A DNA stretch of 45,029 bases from positions 182,824 to 227,852 of the forward strand of contig MNCI01034199.1 in the NCBI GenBank assembly GCA_015680685.1. The letters run 5' to 3'. The notes below the pieces were generated by a model. That model was not told the origin of the DNA, ran no database searches, and was given only the letters and a program-made list of their open reading frames with translations. Source of the DNA: Gnetum montanum. Its lineage: Eukaryota > Streptophyta > Gnetopsida > Gnetales > Gnetaceae. Of this stretch, positions 1 to 9,534 are shown piece after piece. Position 1 is the stretch's first letter, and the number at the start of each line of letters is the position of its first letter. A program made the position numbers and the translations under genes.

Positions 1-51
1 GCCTTGCTGCCACGATCCACTGAGATTCGGCCTCTTATCGTCGAGATTCGT
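1..51 (+). rRNA. 26S rRNA gene, 3' end only (upstream unit)
   Basis: The first 51 bases match the very end of plant 26S rRNA, with the CCTTGCTGCCACGATCCACT motif followed by GAGATTCGGCC and ending near GATTCGT. The same stretch ends the complete 26S copy at 23318-23368. The rest of this gene lies upstream of the window, so its integrity cannot be judged. The exact 3' nucleotide is uncertain by a few bases. Confidence 0.9.
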
Positions 52-120
52 GATCCTCACACTCTCTCCCTCATTCTCTTTCTCCTTCTCTTTCTTTCGC
101 TTTGTCTCCCTCCGCAGGTG
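52..120 (+). terminator. 3' ETS pyrimidine-rich tract after 26S (putative Pol I termination/processing region)
   Basis: Immediately after the 26S end lies about 65 bp made almost only of C and T on the + strand (CTCT, TTCTCTTTCTCC and CTTTCTTTCGC runs). It is conserved at the same place in the next unit. Pyrimidine-rich motifs just 3' of 26S are typical of plant 3' ETS and are associated with termination or 3' processing. The termination role is inferred from position and composition only. Confidence 0.4.
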
Positions 121-335
121 CCTCGCCGCGTCTCATACCCTCATCTCGTGGGGTCATGCATTTGTCTTCCCCTTCACGGGCACATGCGCACACACACATG
201 CATGCACGAGGCCCTTTCGTAAATTTGCGTCGTGTTGGCAGTGAACGTCCCCTCTGCATGTGAGGTCGCACGAAGTCGGAGGCCGTAGTGCAACCTTCCT
301 GGCAAGGTTTCCGCTCTCACCCATGACCCTCGTGA
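121..335 (+). other. IGS segment without recognised repeat
   Basis: This is spacer between the 3' ETS tract and the first promoter remnant. It contains a short CA/CATG-rich stretch (ACACACACATGCATGC around 191-206). No gene or RNA was recognised. It is conserved in the next unit (about 23434-23652). Confidence 0.5.
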
Positions 336-389
336 CAAAATTCGCAAGCGTGCAGCATGGGGAGAGGTAGCGTTCTCGCTGGGAGCACC
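336..389 (+). promoter_or_regulatory. Truncated spacer promoter P0
   Basis: The element keeps both ends of the spacer-promoter module (CAAAATT...AAGCGTGCAG and then CATGGGGAGAGGTAGCG) but lacks the roughly 30 bp between them, including the TATAT box. Both broken flanks end in CAG, so a microhomology deletion is likely. It is probably non-functional as a promoter. Confidence 0.6.
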
Positions 390-400
390 GCACGGTGCTC
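383..400. repeat. Perfect 8-bp hairpin at P0
   Basis: GAGCACCG and CGGTGCTC flank a 2-base CA loop, giving a perfect 8-bp stem. It lies where the P0 element ends and recurs at 23700-23717 in the next unit. No function is known from sequence. Confidence 0.7.
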
Positions 401-530
401 TCATGATAGTGCGCTCTCCAAGGGAGCACCTTGCAAAGCTGCATTGGCACGAATGCTCCTGTGAGACCAAGTGTGTGCCAATTGGGCCCCCGTGTGACCA
501 AGCGTTGGCAGAATGGGGAACCCTTGAGAC

Positions 531-616
531 CAAATTTGTAAGGGTGCAAATGACGGTTTGGCTGAAACTGGCCCAATCAACATATACGCGGAGAGGTAGC
601 ATTCTCCCTGGGAGCA
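531..616 (+). promoter_or_regulatory. Spacer promoter-like element P1 (degenerate)
   Basis: This is the first full-length copy of the roughly 85-bp module CAAATTTATAAGGGTGCA ... GGCTGAAACTGGCCCAATCA ... box ... GAGAGGTAGC. The box reads TATACGCGG instead of TATATGGGG, so it is degenerate. By similarity to the gene-type promoter at 9313 it is a duplicated Pol I promoter in the non-transcribed spacer. Confidence 0.6.
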
Positions 617-864
617 GCTCGTGACCAAGTGTTGACCATACGGTCCCTCGTGACCAACTATTGGCCCATATGGTCCCTCTTGTCCAAGGGTTGGCCCAAC
701 CGTCCTTGGTGACCAACTGTTGGACCAACAGACTCTCGTGACCAAGTGTTGGCCAAATGGACCCTCGCAACCAAGGGTTGGCCCAACCATCCCTTGTGAC
801 CAACTATTGGTCCTACCGTCCCTCATGGCCAAGGGTTGGGGTTGGCCCAACCATCCCTCGTGAC

Positions 865-930
865 CAAATTTAGAAGGGTGCAGGATGGTATGGCTCAAAC
901 TGGCCCAATCAGCATATATGGGGAGAGGAA
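865..930 (+). promoter_or_regulatory. Spacer promoter-like element P2
   Basis: The module has CAAATTTAGAAGGGTGCA, then CCCAATCAGCATATATGGGGAG. The TATATGGGG box is intact but the downstream GTAGCGTTCTCC part is replaced by AAAATGG, so the element is shortened at its 3' side. Confidence 0.6.
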
Positions 931-1045
931 AATGGTCCCTCCTGACCAACTGTTGGACCAACAGACCCTTGTGACCAAGGGTTGGCCCAACTGTTGGCCC
1001 AATGGTCCCTCGTGACCAAGTGTTCACCAAACGGTCCCTCGTGAC

Positions 1046-1131
1046 CAAATTTATAAGGGTGCCAGACGGTACGGCTGAAACTGGCCCAATCAGCGTATAT
1101 GGGGAGAGGTAGCATTCTCCCAGGGAGCACC
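1046..1131 (+). promoter_or_regulatory. Spacer promoter-like element P3
   Basis: This is a full-length module with box GTATATGGGG (C-to-T or A-to-G change in CATATATGGGG). The downstream part GAGAGGTAGCATTCTCC and GGGAGCACC is kept. It is followed by the conserved TTGCATAGCTGCACTGGC tail. Confidence 0.65.
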
Positions 1132-1372
1132 TTGCATAGCTGCACTGGCACGAGCACTTTCACATGAATAAGTGGTTGGCCAAATGGTCCCTCGTGACCA
1201 AGTGTTGAACCAACGGTCCCTCGTGACCAAGGGTTGGCCAAACCGTCCCTCGTGGGCAAGGGTTAGCCCAACGGTCCCTCGTGACCAAGAGATCACCAAA
1301 TGGTCCCTCATGACCAAGTGTTCGCCAAATGGTCCCTCGTGACCAAGTGTTGGCCCAACGGTTCCTCGTGAC

Positions 1373-1458
1373 CAAATTTATAAGGGTGCAGGATGGTACG
1401 GCTGAAACTGGCCCAATCAGCATATATTGGGAGAGGTAGCGTTCTCCCTGGGAGCACC
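1373..1458 (+). promoter_or_regulatory. Spacer promoter-like element P4
   Basis: This is a full-length module with box CATATATTGGGAGAGG, one G of the G-run being T. All flanking blocks are present, including CAAATTTATAAGGGTGCA and GGCTGAAACTGGCCCAATCA. Confidence 0.65.
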
Positions 1459-2132
1459 TTGCATAGCTGCACTGGCACGAGCACTTTCACATGAATAAGT
1501 GTTGGCCAAATGGTCCCTCATGACCAAGTGTTGAACCAATGGTCCCTCGTGACCAAGGGTTGGCCCAACGGTCCCTCGTGGCCAAGGGTTGGCCCAACGG
1601 GCCCTCATGACCAAGTGTTCACCAAACGGTCCCTCGTGACCAAGTGTTCACCAAATGATCCCTCATGACCAAGTGTTCGCCAAATGGTCCCTCGTGACCA
1701 AGTGTTCGCCTAACGGTCCCTTGTGGCCAAGGGTTTTCCCAACAGTCCCTTGTGACTAGGGGTTGGCCCAACAGTCCCTCGTGGCCAAGGGTTGGCCCAA
1801 CGGTCCCTCGTGACCACGTGTTCGCCAAATAGTCCCACGTGACCAAGTGTTCGCCAAACGGTCCCTCGTGACCAAGGGTTGCCCCAGCGGTCCCTCGTGA
1901 CCAAGTGTTCGCCAAATGGTCCCTCATGACCAAGTGTTGGCCCAACGATCCCTCGTGACCAAGTGTTGGTGCAATGGATGCTCGTGACCAAGGGTTGGCC
2001 CAACGGTCCCTCATGACCAAGTGTTCGCCAAATGGTCCCTCGTGACCAATGGTTGCCCCAACAGTCCCTCGTGACCAAGTGTTCACCAAACGGTCCCTCG
2101 TGACAAATTTTTTGCCTAATGATCCCTTGTGA

Positions 2133-2219
2133 CAAAATTTATAAGGGTGCAGGATGGTACGGCTGAAACAGGCCCAATCAGCATATATGGGGAGAGGTAG
2201 CATTCTTCTTGGGAGCACC
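2133..2219 (+). promoter_or_regulatory. Spacer promoter-like element P5
   Basis: This is a full-length module with intact box CATATATGGGGAGAGG. The downstream block reads GTAGCATTCTTCTTGGGAGC. It is preceded by a decayed partial copy of the upstream block at about 2104. Confidence 0.7.
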
Positions 2220-2604
2220 TTGCATAGCTGCGCTGGCACGAGCACTTTCACATGACCAAGTGATGGCCCAATGGACCCTCGTAACCAAGTGTTGGCCAAA
2301 CAGTCCCTCGTGACCAAGTGTTGAACCAATGGTCCCTCGTGGCCAAGTGTTCGCCAAACAGTCCCTCGTGACCAAGTGTTTGCCGAACGGTCCCTCGTGA
2401 CCAAGTGTTGGCCCAACGGTCCCTCGTGACCAAGTGTTGGCGCAACGGACGCTCATGACCAAGGGTTGGCCCAACGGTCCCTCGTCACCAAGTGTTCGCC
2501 AAATGGTACCTTGTGAAAAAGTGTTTGCCAAATGGTCCCTCGTGACCAAGGGTTGCCCCAACGGTCCCTCATAACTAAGTGGGAGCCCAACGGTCCCTCA
2601 TGAC

Positions 2605-2690
2605 CAAATTTATAAGGGTGCAGGATGGTACGGTTGAAACTAACCTAATCAGCATATATGGGGATAGGTAGCATTCTCCCTGGGAGCACC
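2605..2690 (+). promoter_or_regulatory. Spacer promoter-like element P6
   Basis: This is a full-length module with TATATGGGGATAGG. The block before the box reads TAACCTAATCAG instead of TGGCCCAATCAG. The same variant occurs in P6 of the next unit, so the two are orthologous copies. Confidence 0.7.
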
Positions 2691-3191
2691 TTGCATAGCT
2701 GCGCTGGCACGAGCACTTTCACGTGACCAAGTGATGGACCAACGGACCCTCGTAACCAAGTGTTGGTCAAACGGTCCCTCGTGACCAAGTGTTGAACCAA
2801 TGGTCCCTCGTGACCACAGGTTGGCCCAACTGTCCCTCATGGCCAAGGGTTGGTCCAACGGTCCCTCGTGACCAAGTGTTTGCCAAACGGTCCCTCGTGA
2901 CCAAGTGTTGGCCCAACGGTCCCTCATGAGCAAGTGTTGGCGCAACGGATGCTCATGACCAAGGGCTGGCCTAACGGTCCCTCATGACGAAGTGTTCGCC
3001 AAACGGTCCCTCGTGACCAACTGTTCACCAAACGGTCCCTCGTGACCAAGTGTTCACCAAACGGTCCCTCGTGATGAAGTGTTCTCCAAATGGTCCCTCG
3101 TGACCAACTGTTCACCAAACGGTCCCTCGTGACCAAGTGTTCTCCAAACGGTCCCTCGTGACCAAGTGTTCGCCAAACGATCCCTCGTGAC

Positions 3192-3277
3192 CAAATTTAT
3201 AAGAGTGCAGGATGGTACGGCTGAAACTGGCCCAATCAGCATATATGGGGAGAGGTAGCGTTCTCCCTGGGAGCACC
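3192..3277 (+). promoter_or_regulatory. Spacer promoter-like element P7
   Basis: This is a full-length module with intact box CATATATGGGGAGAGG and downstream GTAGCGTTCTCCCTGGGAGC. Confidence 0.7.
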
Positions 3278-3546
3278 TTGCATAGCTACGCTGGCACAAG
3301 AACTTACACGTGACCAAGTGATGGGCCAATGGACCCTCGTAACCAAGTGTTGGCCTAACGGTTCCTCGTGACCAAGTCTTGAACCAACGGTCCCTCGTGA
3401 CCAAGTGTTGGTCCAACAGACAATCGTGACCAAGGGTTGGCCCAACGGTCCCTCATGGCCAAGGGTTGGCCCAATGGTCCCTCATGACCAAGTGTTCGCT
3501 AAATGGTCCCTTGTGACCAAGTGTTGGCCCAATGGTCCCTCGTGAT

Positions 3547-3628
3547 CAAATTTATAAGGGTGCAGGATGGTACGGCTAAAACTGGCCCAATCAGCATATA
3601 TGGGGAGAGGTAGCGTTCTCCCTGGGCA
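3547..3628 (+). promoter_or_regulatory. Spacer promoter-like element P8
   Basis: The box is intact (CATATATGGGGAGAGG). The tail is shortened: CTCCCTGGGCACGAGCACTT joins directly, so the GAGCACCTTGCATAGCTGCG segment found in the other copies is missing. Confidence 0.7.
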
Positions 3629-3907
3629 CGAGCACTTTCACGTGAATAAGTGTTGGCCAAACGGTCCCTCGTAACCAAATGTTGAACCAACGGTCCCTCG
3701 TGACGAAGGGTTGGCCCAACCGTCCCTTGTGACCAACTGTCGACCCAACGGTCCCTCGTGACCAAGGGTTGGCCCAACGGTCCCTCATGACCAAGTGTTC
3801 GCCAAACGGTCCCTCGTGACCAAGGGTTGGCCCAATGATCCCTCATGACCAAGTGTTCACCAAACGGTCCCTCATGACAAAGTGGTACCCCAATTGTCCC
3901 TCGTGAC

Positions 3908-3993
3908 CAAATTTATAAGGGTGTAGGATGGTACGGCTGAAACTGGCCCAATCAGCATATATGGGGAGAGGTAGTGTTCTCCCTTTGAGCACC
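3908..3993 (+). promoter_or_regulatory. Spacer promoter-like element P9
   Basis: This is a full-length module with intact box CATATATGGGGAGAGG and downstream GTAGTGTTCTCCCTTTGAGC. It is the last promoter inside the 29-bp array before the 15-bp array begins. Confidence 0.7.
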
Positions 3994-4198
3994 TTGCATA
4001 GCTATGCTAGCACGAGCACTTTCACATTACCAAGTGATGGCCCAACGAACCCTCGTAACCAAGTGTTGGCCAAATGGTCCCTCGCTGAGAGCGCCCTCCC
4101 TAAGAGCTCTCTCTATGAGAGCATTTTCCTTGAGGGCACCCTTACTTGGTGCTCTCTCTCTCTGATAACGCCCTTTTTGAGAACGCAGTGTTCGTGAC

Positions 4199-4284
4199 CA
4201 AATTTATAATGGTGCAGGATGGTATGGCTAAAACTGGCCCAATCAGCATATATAGGGAGAGGTAGCATTCTTCCTGGGAGCATC
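4199..4284 (+). promoter_or_regulatory. Spacer promoter-like element P10 (gene-like box)
   Basis: The module sits inside the start of the 15-bp array. Its box is TATATAGGGAGAGG, closer to the gene-type TATATAGGGGG than the TATATGGGG of P2, P5 and P7-P9. It is followed by a 34-nt near-palindrome and, about 400 bp on, by an inverted promoter module facing it. Confidence 0.65.
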
Positions 4285-4288
4285 GCAC

Positions 4289-4322
4289 GATGCTCTCGTA
4301 AGAGCGCTCTCACGAGAGCACC
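4289..4322. repeat. 34-nt near-perfect palindrome
   Basis: The sequence GATGCTCTCGT-AAGAGCGCTCT-CACGAGAGCACC reads the same on both strands except for two G:T-type mismatched pairs. The centre is AGAGCGCTCT. It starts just downstream of P10 and is kept at 27980-28013 in the next unit. It could extrude as a cruciform or fold as an RNA hairpin. Confidence 0.8.
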
Positions 4323-4680
4323 TCGCATAGATGCGCTGGCAAGAGCATGCTCTCATGAGAGTGCCTCATGCAGCGCTTGTGAGAGCACTCTCCGTGGGAG
4401 TGCTTCTTGCTGCACACATGATGGTGTTCACTCAAGGACTGTCCTCCATCAGAGAGCCTTGCTTGCATTGTGCATTTGAGAGCGTTCTCAATGAGAGAGC
4501 CCTCGTTGAGAGAATTTTCTTGTAGAGCGCTATTTCTGGGAGTGGCCTCCTTGAAAGCGTTCTCCGTGAGAATGCCCTCCTTGAGAGCGTTCTTCATGAG
4601 AGCGCCCTCCTTGAGCATGCTCTTGGTGGGAGCACCCTCCATGAGAACGCTCTCCTAGAGAGCACCCTCCTTGAGAGTGC

Positions 4681-4763
4681 GCTCCCGGGGAGAACACTAT
4701 CTCTCCCTATATATGTTGATTGGGCTAGTTTTAGCCATACTTTCCCGTGCCCTTATAAATTTG
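4681..4763 (-). promoter_or_regulatory. Inverted spacer promoter-like element P11
   Basis: Read on the minus strand this is a full promoter module: CAAATTTATAAGGGCACGGG, then TGGCTAAAACTAGCCCAATC, then AACATATATAGGGAGAGATA and GTGTTCTCCCCGGGAGC. The box TATATAGGGAGAG and the preceding CAATCAACA are closer to the gene-type promoter than to most spacer copies. It would fire toward P10. Confidence 0.75.
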
Positions 4764-7700
4764 GTCACGAAGCTCCATTCCGCCAACGCTTGGTCGAGAG
4801 CGTCTCCTAAAGAATGTTCTCAGTGAGAGAGGCCTTTCGGAGAGTGTCTCCTAAAGAACGTTCTCAGTGAGAGCGGCCTTTCGGAGAGCGTTCTCCTTGA
4901 GAGTGCCTTGGGCTAGCACATGACATTGTTCTCCTGGAGAGTGCCTTCATTGAGAGCTCCTTTTTGAAGGGTGCCCTCCTCGAGAGTGACCTCCTTGAGA
5001 GCACTTTGCATTGCGCACCTAAGAGTGTTCTCCTTGAGAGCATACTTGTTGAGAGCGTTCTCTTGGAGAGCACCCTTCTTGAGATCGGTCTCGCCAGGGG
5101 CACCCTCCTTGAGAGCGTTCTCGTTGAGAGCGCCGTCCATTAGAGTGGCCTTCTGAAGATCTTTCTCCTTGAGAGGACCCTCGCTGGGAGCGTTCTCCCT
5201 GAAACACCCTAGTTGAGAGCATTCTATCATAGAGCACCCTTCCTAAGAGCACCCTCCCTAAGAATGCCCTCCTTGAGAGAAGTCTCCTTGAGGACATCCT
5301 CATGGGTAGCATTCTCACTGTTGCACCCTCATTGAGAGCGGTCTCCCTGGAGAATGCCCTCCTTGAGAGTGGTCTCCCTGAGAGCACGCTCATGGGGAGT
5401 GGTCTTCGTAAGAGTGCCCTCCTTGAGAATGCCCTTCTTGAGAGCGATCTTCCTGAGGACGACTTCATCGTGAACATTCTCCCCTCAAGCACCCTCATCA
5501 GGAGCAGTCTCCTTGGGAGCAGTCTTCCTAAGTGTGCCCTCCCTGAGAATACTGTCCTTGAGAGCAATATCACTGAGGATGCCCTCATCGAGAGTGCTCT
5601 CCCTGGAGCACCCTCATTGAGAGCACCCTTGTCGGGATGAGTCTCCTTGGAAGCGGTCTTCTTAAGAGTGCCCTCCCTGAGAACATCCTCCTTGAGAGCA
5701 ATCTCACTGAGGATGCTTTCATCGGGAGCATTCTCCCTGGAGCACCCTCCTTGAGAGCGGTCTCTATGATAGTGCCCTTATCAGAAGCGTTCTCCTTGGA
5801 GCACCCTCATTGAGAGTGTTTTTTCGAAGAGTGCCCTCCTTGAGAGCGTTCTCCCTGAGAGCATCCTTCGTTAGAGCGGCCTCCGTGAGAGCGTTCTCCA
5901 TGAGAGCACCTTGCGTTATGCACGTGAGAGTTTTCAGCTTGAGAGCGTTCTTTCGTAGAGCACCCTTCCTAAGAGCATCCTCCCTAAGAATGCCCTCCTT
6001 GAGAGCGGTCTCCCTGAGGACATCCTCATCGGTAGCATTCTCCTTGGAGCACCCTTGTTGAGAGTGGTCTCTCTAAGAACGCGCTCATGGGGAGTGGTCT
6101 ACTTGAGAGCGGTCTTCATAAGAGTGCCCTCCCTGAGAACGCCCTCCCTGAGAATGGTCTCCCTGAGGATGCCTTCATTGGGAGCATTCTCCCTGGAGCA
6201 CCTTCATTGAGAGCGCCCCCATCGGGAGCAATCTCCTTGGGAGTGCCCTTCCTAAGAGCGCCCTCCCTGAGAATTCCCTCCTTGAGAGCGGTATCCCTAA
6301 GGACGTCCTCATGGGTAGTGTTCTCCCTGTTGCACCCTTGTTGAGAGCAGTCTCCCTGAAGAATGCACTCCTTGAGAGCGCGCTCATGGGGAGCGGTCTT
6401 CATAAGAGTGCCCTCCTTGAGAACACCCTTCTTGAGAGCGATCTTGCTAAGGATGACTGCATCGTGAACGTTCTCCTCTCGAGCACCCTCATCGGGAGCA
6501 GTCTTCCTAAGTGTGCCCTCCCTGAGAACGTCCTCCTTGAGAGCAATCTCACTGAGGACGCCCTCATTGGAAGCACTCTTCTTGGAGCGCCCTCATTCAG
6601 AGCACCCTCGTCGGGAGGAGTCTCCTTGGGAGCAGTCTTCCTAAGAGTGCCCTCCCTGAGAACGCCCTACTTGAGAGCAATCTCACTGAGGACACTTTCA
6701 TTGGGAGCGGTCTCCCTGGAGCACCCTCGTTGAGAGTGGTCTCCCTGGAGAATGCCCTCCTTGAGAGCGGTCTCTGTGATAGTGCCCTCATCGGAGTGTT
6801 CTCCTTGGAGCACCCTCATTGAGAGCAGTCTCTCTGAGAGCGCGCTCATGGGGAGTGGTCTACTTGAGAGCGATCTTCGTAAGAGTGCCCTCCCTAAGAA
6901 TGGTCTCCCTAAGGATGCCTTCATCGGGAGTGTTCTCCCTGTAGCACCTTCATTGAGAGCACCCCCATCGGGAGCAGTCTCCTTGGGAGTGCCCTTCCTA
7001 AGAGCGCCCTCCCTGAGAATGCCCTCGTTGAGAGCGATCTCACTGCAAATGCCCTCATGGGTAGTGTTCTCCCTAGAGCGCCCTCGTTGAGAGCGGTCTC
7101 CCTGGAGAATGCCCTCCTTGAGAGTGGTCTTTGTGACAGCGCGCTCATCGGAGCGTTCACCTTGGAGCACCCTCATTGAGAGAATTTTGTCGAAGAGTGC
7201 CCTCCTTGAGAGCGTTCTCCCTGAGAGCATCCTCCGTTAGAGTGGCCTCCATGAGAGCGTTCTCCATGAGAGCACCTTGCGTTACGCATGTGAGAGTTTT
7301 TAGCTTGAGAGCTTTCTTTCGTAGAGCGCCCTTCGTAAGAGCGTCCTCCCTGAGAATGCCCTCCTTGAGAGTGGTCTCCCTGAGGACATCCTCATCGGTA
7401 GCGTTCTCCTTGGAGCACCCTTGTTGAGAGCGGTCTCTATGAGAGCGCGCTCATGGGGAGCGGTCTACTTGAGAGCGGTCTTCATAAGAGTGCCCTCCCT
7501 AAGAACGCTCTCCCTGAGAATGGTCTCCCTGAGGACACCATCATCGGGAGTGTTCTTCCTGGAGCGCATTCATTGAGAGTGCCCCCATCGGGAGCAGTCT
7601 CCTTGGGACTGCCCTTCCTAAGAGCACCCTCCCTGAGAACACCCTCGTTGAGAGAGATCTCACTGCAGACACCCTCATGGGTAGCGTTCTCCCTGTTGCG

Positions 7701-9262
7701 CCCTCGTGGAGAGAAGTCTCCCTGGAGAATGCCCTCCTTGAGAGCGGTCTCCCTGAGAGTGCGCTCATGGGCAGCGGTCTTCGTAAGAGTGCCCTCCTTG
7801 AGAATGCCCTTCTTGAGAGCGATCTTGAGAGCGGTGTCATCGTGAACGTTCTCCCCTCGAGCACCCTCATTGGGAGTAGTCTCCTTGGGAGCAGTCTTCC
7901 TAAGTGTGCCCTCCCTNTCGGGAGTGCTCTCCCTGGAGCACCCTCATTGAGAGCACCCTCGTCGGGAGGAGTCTCCTTGAGAGCGGTCTTCCTAAGAGTG
8001 CCCTCCCTGAGAACGCCCTCCTTGAGAGCAACCTTACTCAGGATGCCCTCATCGAGAGAGCTCTCCCTAGAGCGCCCTTATTGAGAGCGCCCTCATCGGG
8101 AGGAGTCTCCTTGGGAGCAGTCTTCCTAAGAGTGCCCTCCCTGAGAATGCCCTCCTTGAGAGCAATCTCACTGAGGATGCTTTCATTAGGAGCGTTCTCC
8201 CTGGAGCGCCCTCGTTGAGAGCGGTCTCCCTGGAGAATGCCCTCCTTGAGAGCGGTCTCTGTGACAGTGCCCTCATCGGAAGCATTCTCCTTGGAGCGCC
8301 CTCATTGAGAGCATTTTGTCGAAGAGTGCCCTCCTTGAGAGCGTTCTCCCTAAGAGTGTCCTCCTGGAGAACGCCCTCCTTGGGAGTAGTCTCCCTGAGG
8401 ACGTGCTCATCGGTAGCGTTCTCCTTGGAGTGCCCTTTTTGAGAGTGGTCTCTCTGAGAGCGCACTCATGGGGAGCGGTCTACTTGAGAGTGGTCTTCGT
8501 AAGAGTGCCCTCCCTGAGAATGCCCTCCCTGAGAACGGTCTCCCTGAGAATGCCTTCATCAGGAGCATTCTCCCTGGAGCACCTTCATTGAGAGCGCCCC
8601 CATCGGGAGTAGTCTCCTTGGGAACGGTCTTCCTAAGAGTGCCCTACCTGAGAACACATGCCCTCATTGAGAGCGATCTCACTACGGATGCCCTCACTGA
8701 GATCTGTGTCGCTGGGGATGCCCTCTTTGAGAGCGTTCTCCCTCAGAGCGACCTCGCGTTGCACCTTGAGTTGCACATGTGAGAGTGTTCTGCTCAAGAG
8801 CACCCTTGTTGAGAGTGTTCTCTTGTAGAGCCAACTTCTTGAGATCGGTCTTGCTAGGGGTACCCTCTCCTAGAGCGTTCTCCTTGAGAGCACCCTCCGT
8901 TAGAGCGGCCTTTCGAAGAGCTTTCTCCTTGAGAGGGCCCTCGGTGGGAGCATTCTCCATGTAACACCCTGGTTGAGAGCACTGTGTCGAAGAGTGCACT
9001 CCCTGAGAGCTACCTATATTAGAGCGGCCTCCATGAGAGTGTTCTCCTTAAGAGCACCTTGCGCCCTCGTGTGAATGTTCTTCTCAAGAGCATCGTCGTT
9101 GAGAGTATTCTTTGGAAGAGCACCCTCCCTAAGAATGCCCTCCATGAGAGTGCCCTCTGTTAGAGTGGCCTTTTGGAGAGCGTTCTCTTTGAGAACGCCC
9201 TCCCAGAGAGCGCCTTGCGCCACGCACGTGAGAGTGCTCTCCTTGAGCTGGTCCTTCGTGAT

Positions 9263-9339
9263 CAAATTTATAAGGGTGCAGGATGATATGGCTGAAACTG
9301 GCCCAATCAACATATATAGGGGGAGGTAGAGTTGACGAG
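9263..9339 (+). promoter_or_regulatory. Gene-type Pol I promoter, distal copy (IGS 1, P12)
   Basis: The box TATATAGGGGGA at 9313-9324 matches the plant Pol I start consensus TATATA(A/G)GGGG, which predicts initiation near 9319. The upstream blocks are those of the spacer promoters (CAAATTTATAAGGGTGCA, GGCTGAAACTGGCCCAATCA). Downstream the sequence departs from the spacer type, reading GGAGGTAGAGTTGACGAG, and leads into non-repetitive sequence. A near-copy lies closer to 18S in the next spacer. Whether this or the hidden proximal copy is the true gene promoter cannot be decided from sequence. Confidence 0.75.
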
Positions 9340-9534
9340 CAGTCGGAGTGATAGAGCGATAAGTGGGTTTCTCCCCTTAGGGATGCCTTTCCCTGCCCAT
9401 GATATCGCAGCCTCATTATTCATGTCCGTGACCCGCGAGCCTTGGTTGCAAAGAAGGATAGTCCCGGAGAAGGCGGTGTCCTCGTTTACAATTTGAGATA
9501 AAAGACTTGCAGCGTTGTGGGCATGTTCCATGGG
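9340..9534 (+). other. Early ETS segment downstream of the distal promoter
   Basis: About 190 bp of non-repetitive sequence follows the promoter (TGATAGAGCGATAAGTGGG, TTTCTCCCCTTAGGGATG, GGAGAAGGCGGTGTCCTCG). A diverged copy follows the proximal promoter of the next spacer (35395-35555), so promoter and early leader were duplicated together. No gene was recognised. Confidence 0.6.

Larger units (their letters stand above)
622..4085 (+). repeat. 29-bp tandem repeat array (IGS 1, array I)
   Basis: This array is built from a 29-bp unit close to CGGTCCCTCGTGACCAAGTG followed by TTCGCCAAA. The period is exact where units are adjacent, for example starts at 3004, 3033 and 3062. Each unit holds a small dyad, GGTC-N6-GACC. 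Variants end in TTGGCCCAA or TTCACCAAA. The array is broken at intervals by Pol I promoter-like modules (P2 to P9). Most differences between units are C/T or G/A transitions. It corresponds to the sub-repeats upstream of the gene promoter in plant rDNA spacers, which can act as enhancers, although that role is only inferred here. Confidence 0.9.
4080..9250 (+). repeat. 15-bp dyad-rich repeat array (IGS 1, array II, part a)
   Basis: About 5 kb is made of variants of a 15-bp unit close to GCGTTCTCCTTGAGA. Units carry a near-palindrome GAGAGCG(C/T)TCTC, so the two strands look alike. Units are grouped into larger blocks. For instance CATGGGGAGYGGTCT recurs near 5391, 6086, 6385, 6847, 7450 and 8467 with related flanks (7766 has CATGGGCAG). 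Because 15 is a multiple of three, long frames with a five-residue period (such as SLRAF) stay open on both strands. These are not genes. One ambiguous base lies at 7917. Confidence 0.85.

Noticed and set aside
183-210. CA/CATG-rich stretch as a possible telomere-like or microsatellite locus
   Set aside because: It is too short and does not match the plant telomere repeat.
1619-3445. Minus-strand frames reading like NTWSRGTVGPTLGHEGP repeats
   Set aside because: They are translations of the 29-bp spacer repeat, which cycles through frames every 87 bp. They are broken at random and have no conserved start.
622-4085. CRISPR-like regular short repeats
   Set aside because: Repeat units are directly adjacent with no unique spacers, and the context is plant rDNA.
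5302-8591. Long open frames rich in S, L, R, A, F and P with a five-residue period
   Set aside because: They arise from the 15-bp repeat, occur on both strands and in several frames over the same DNA, and resemble no protein family.
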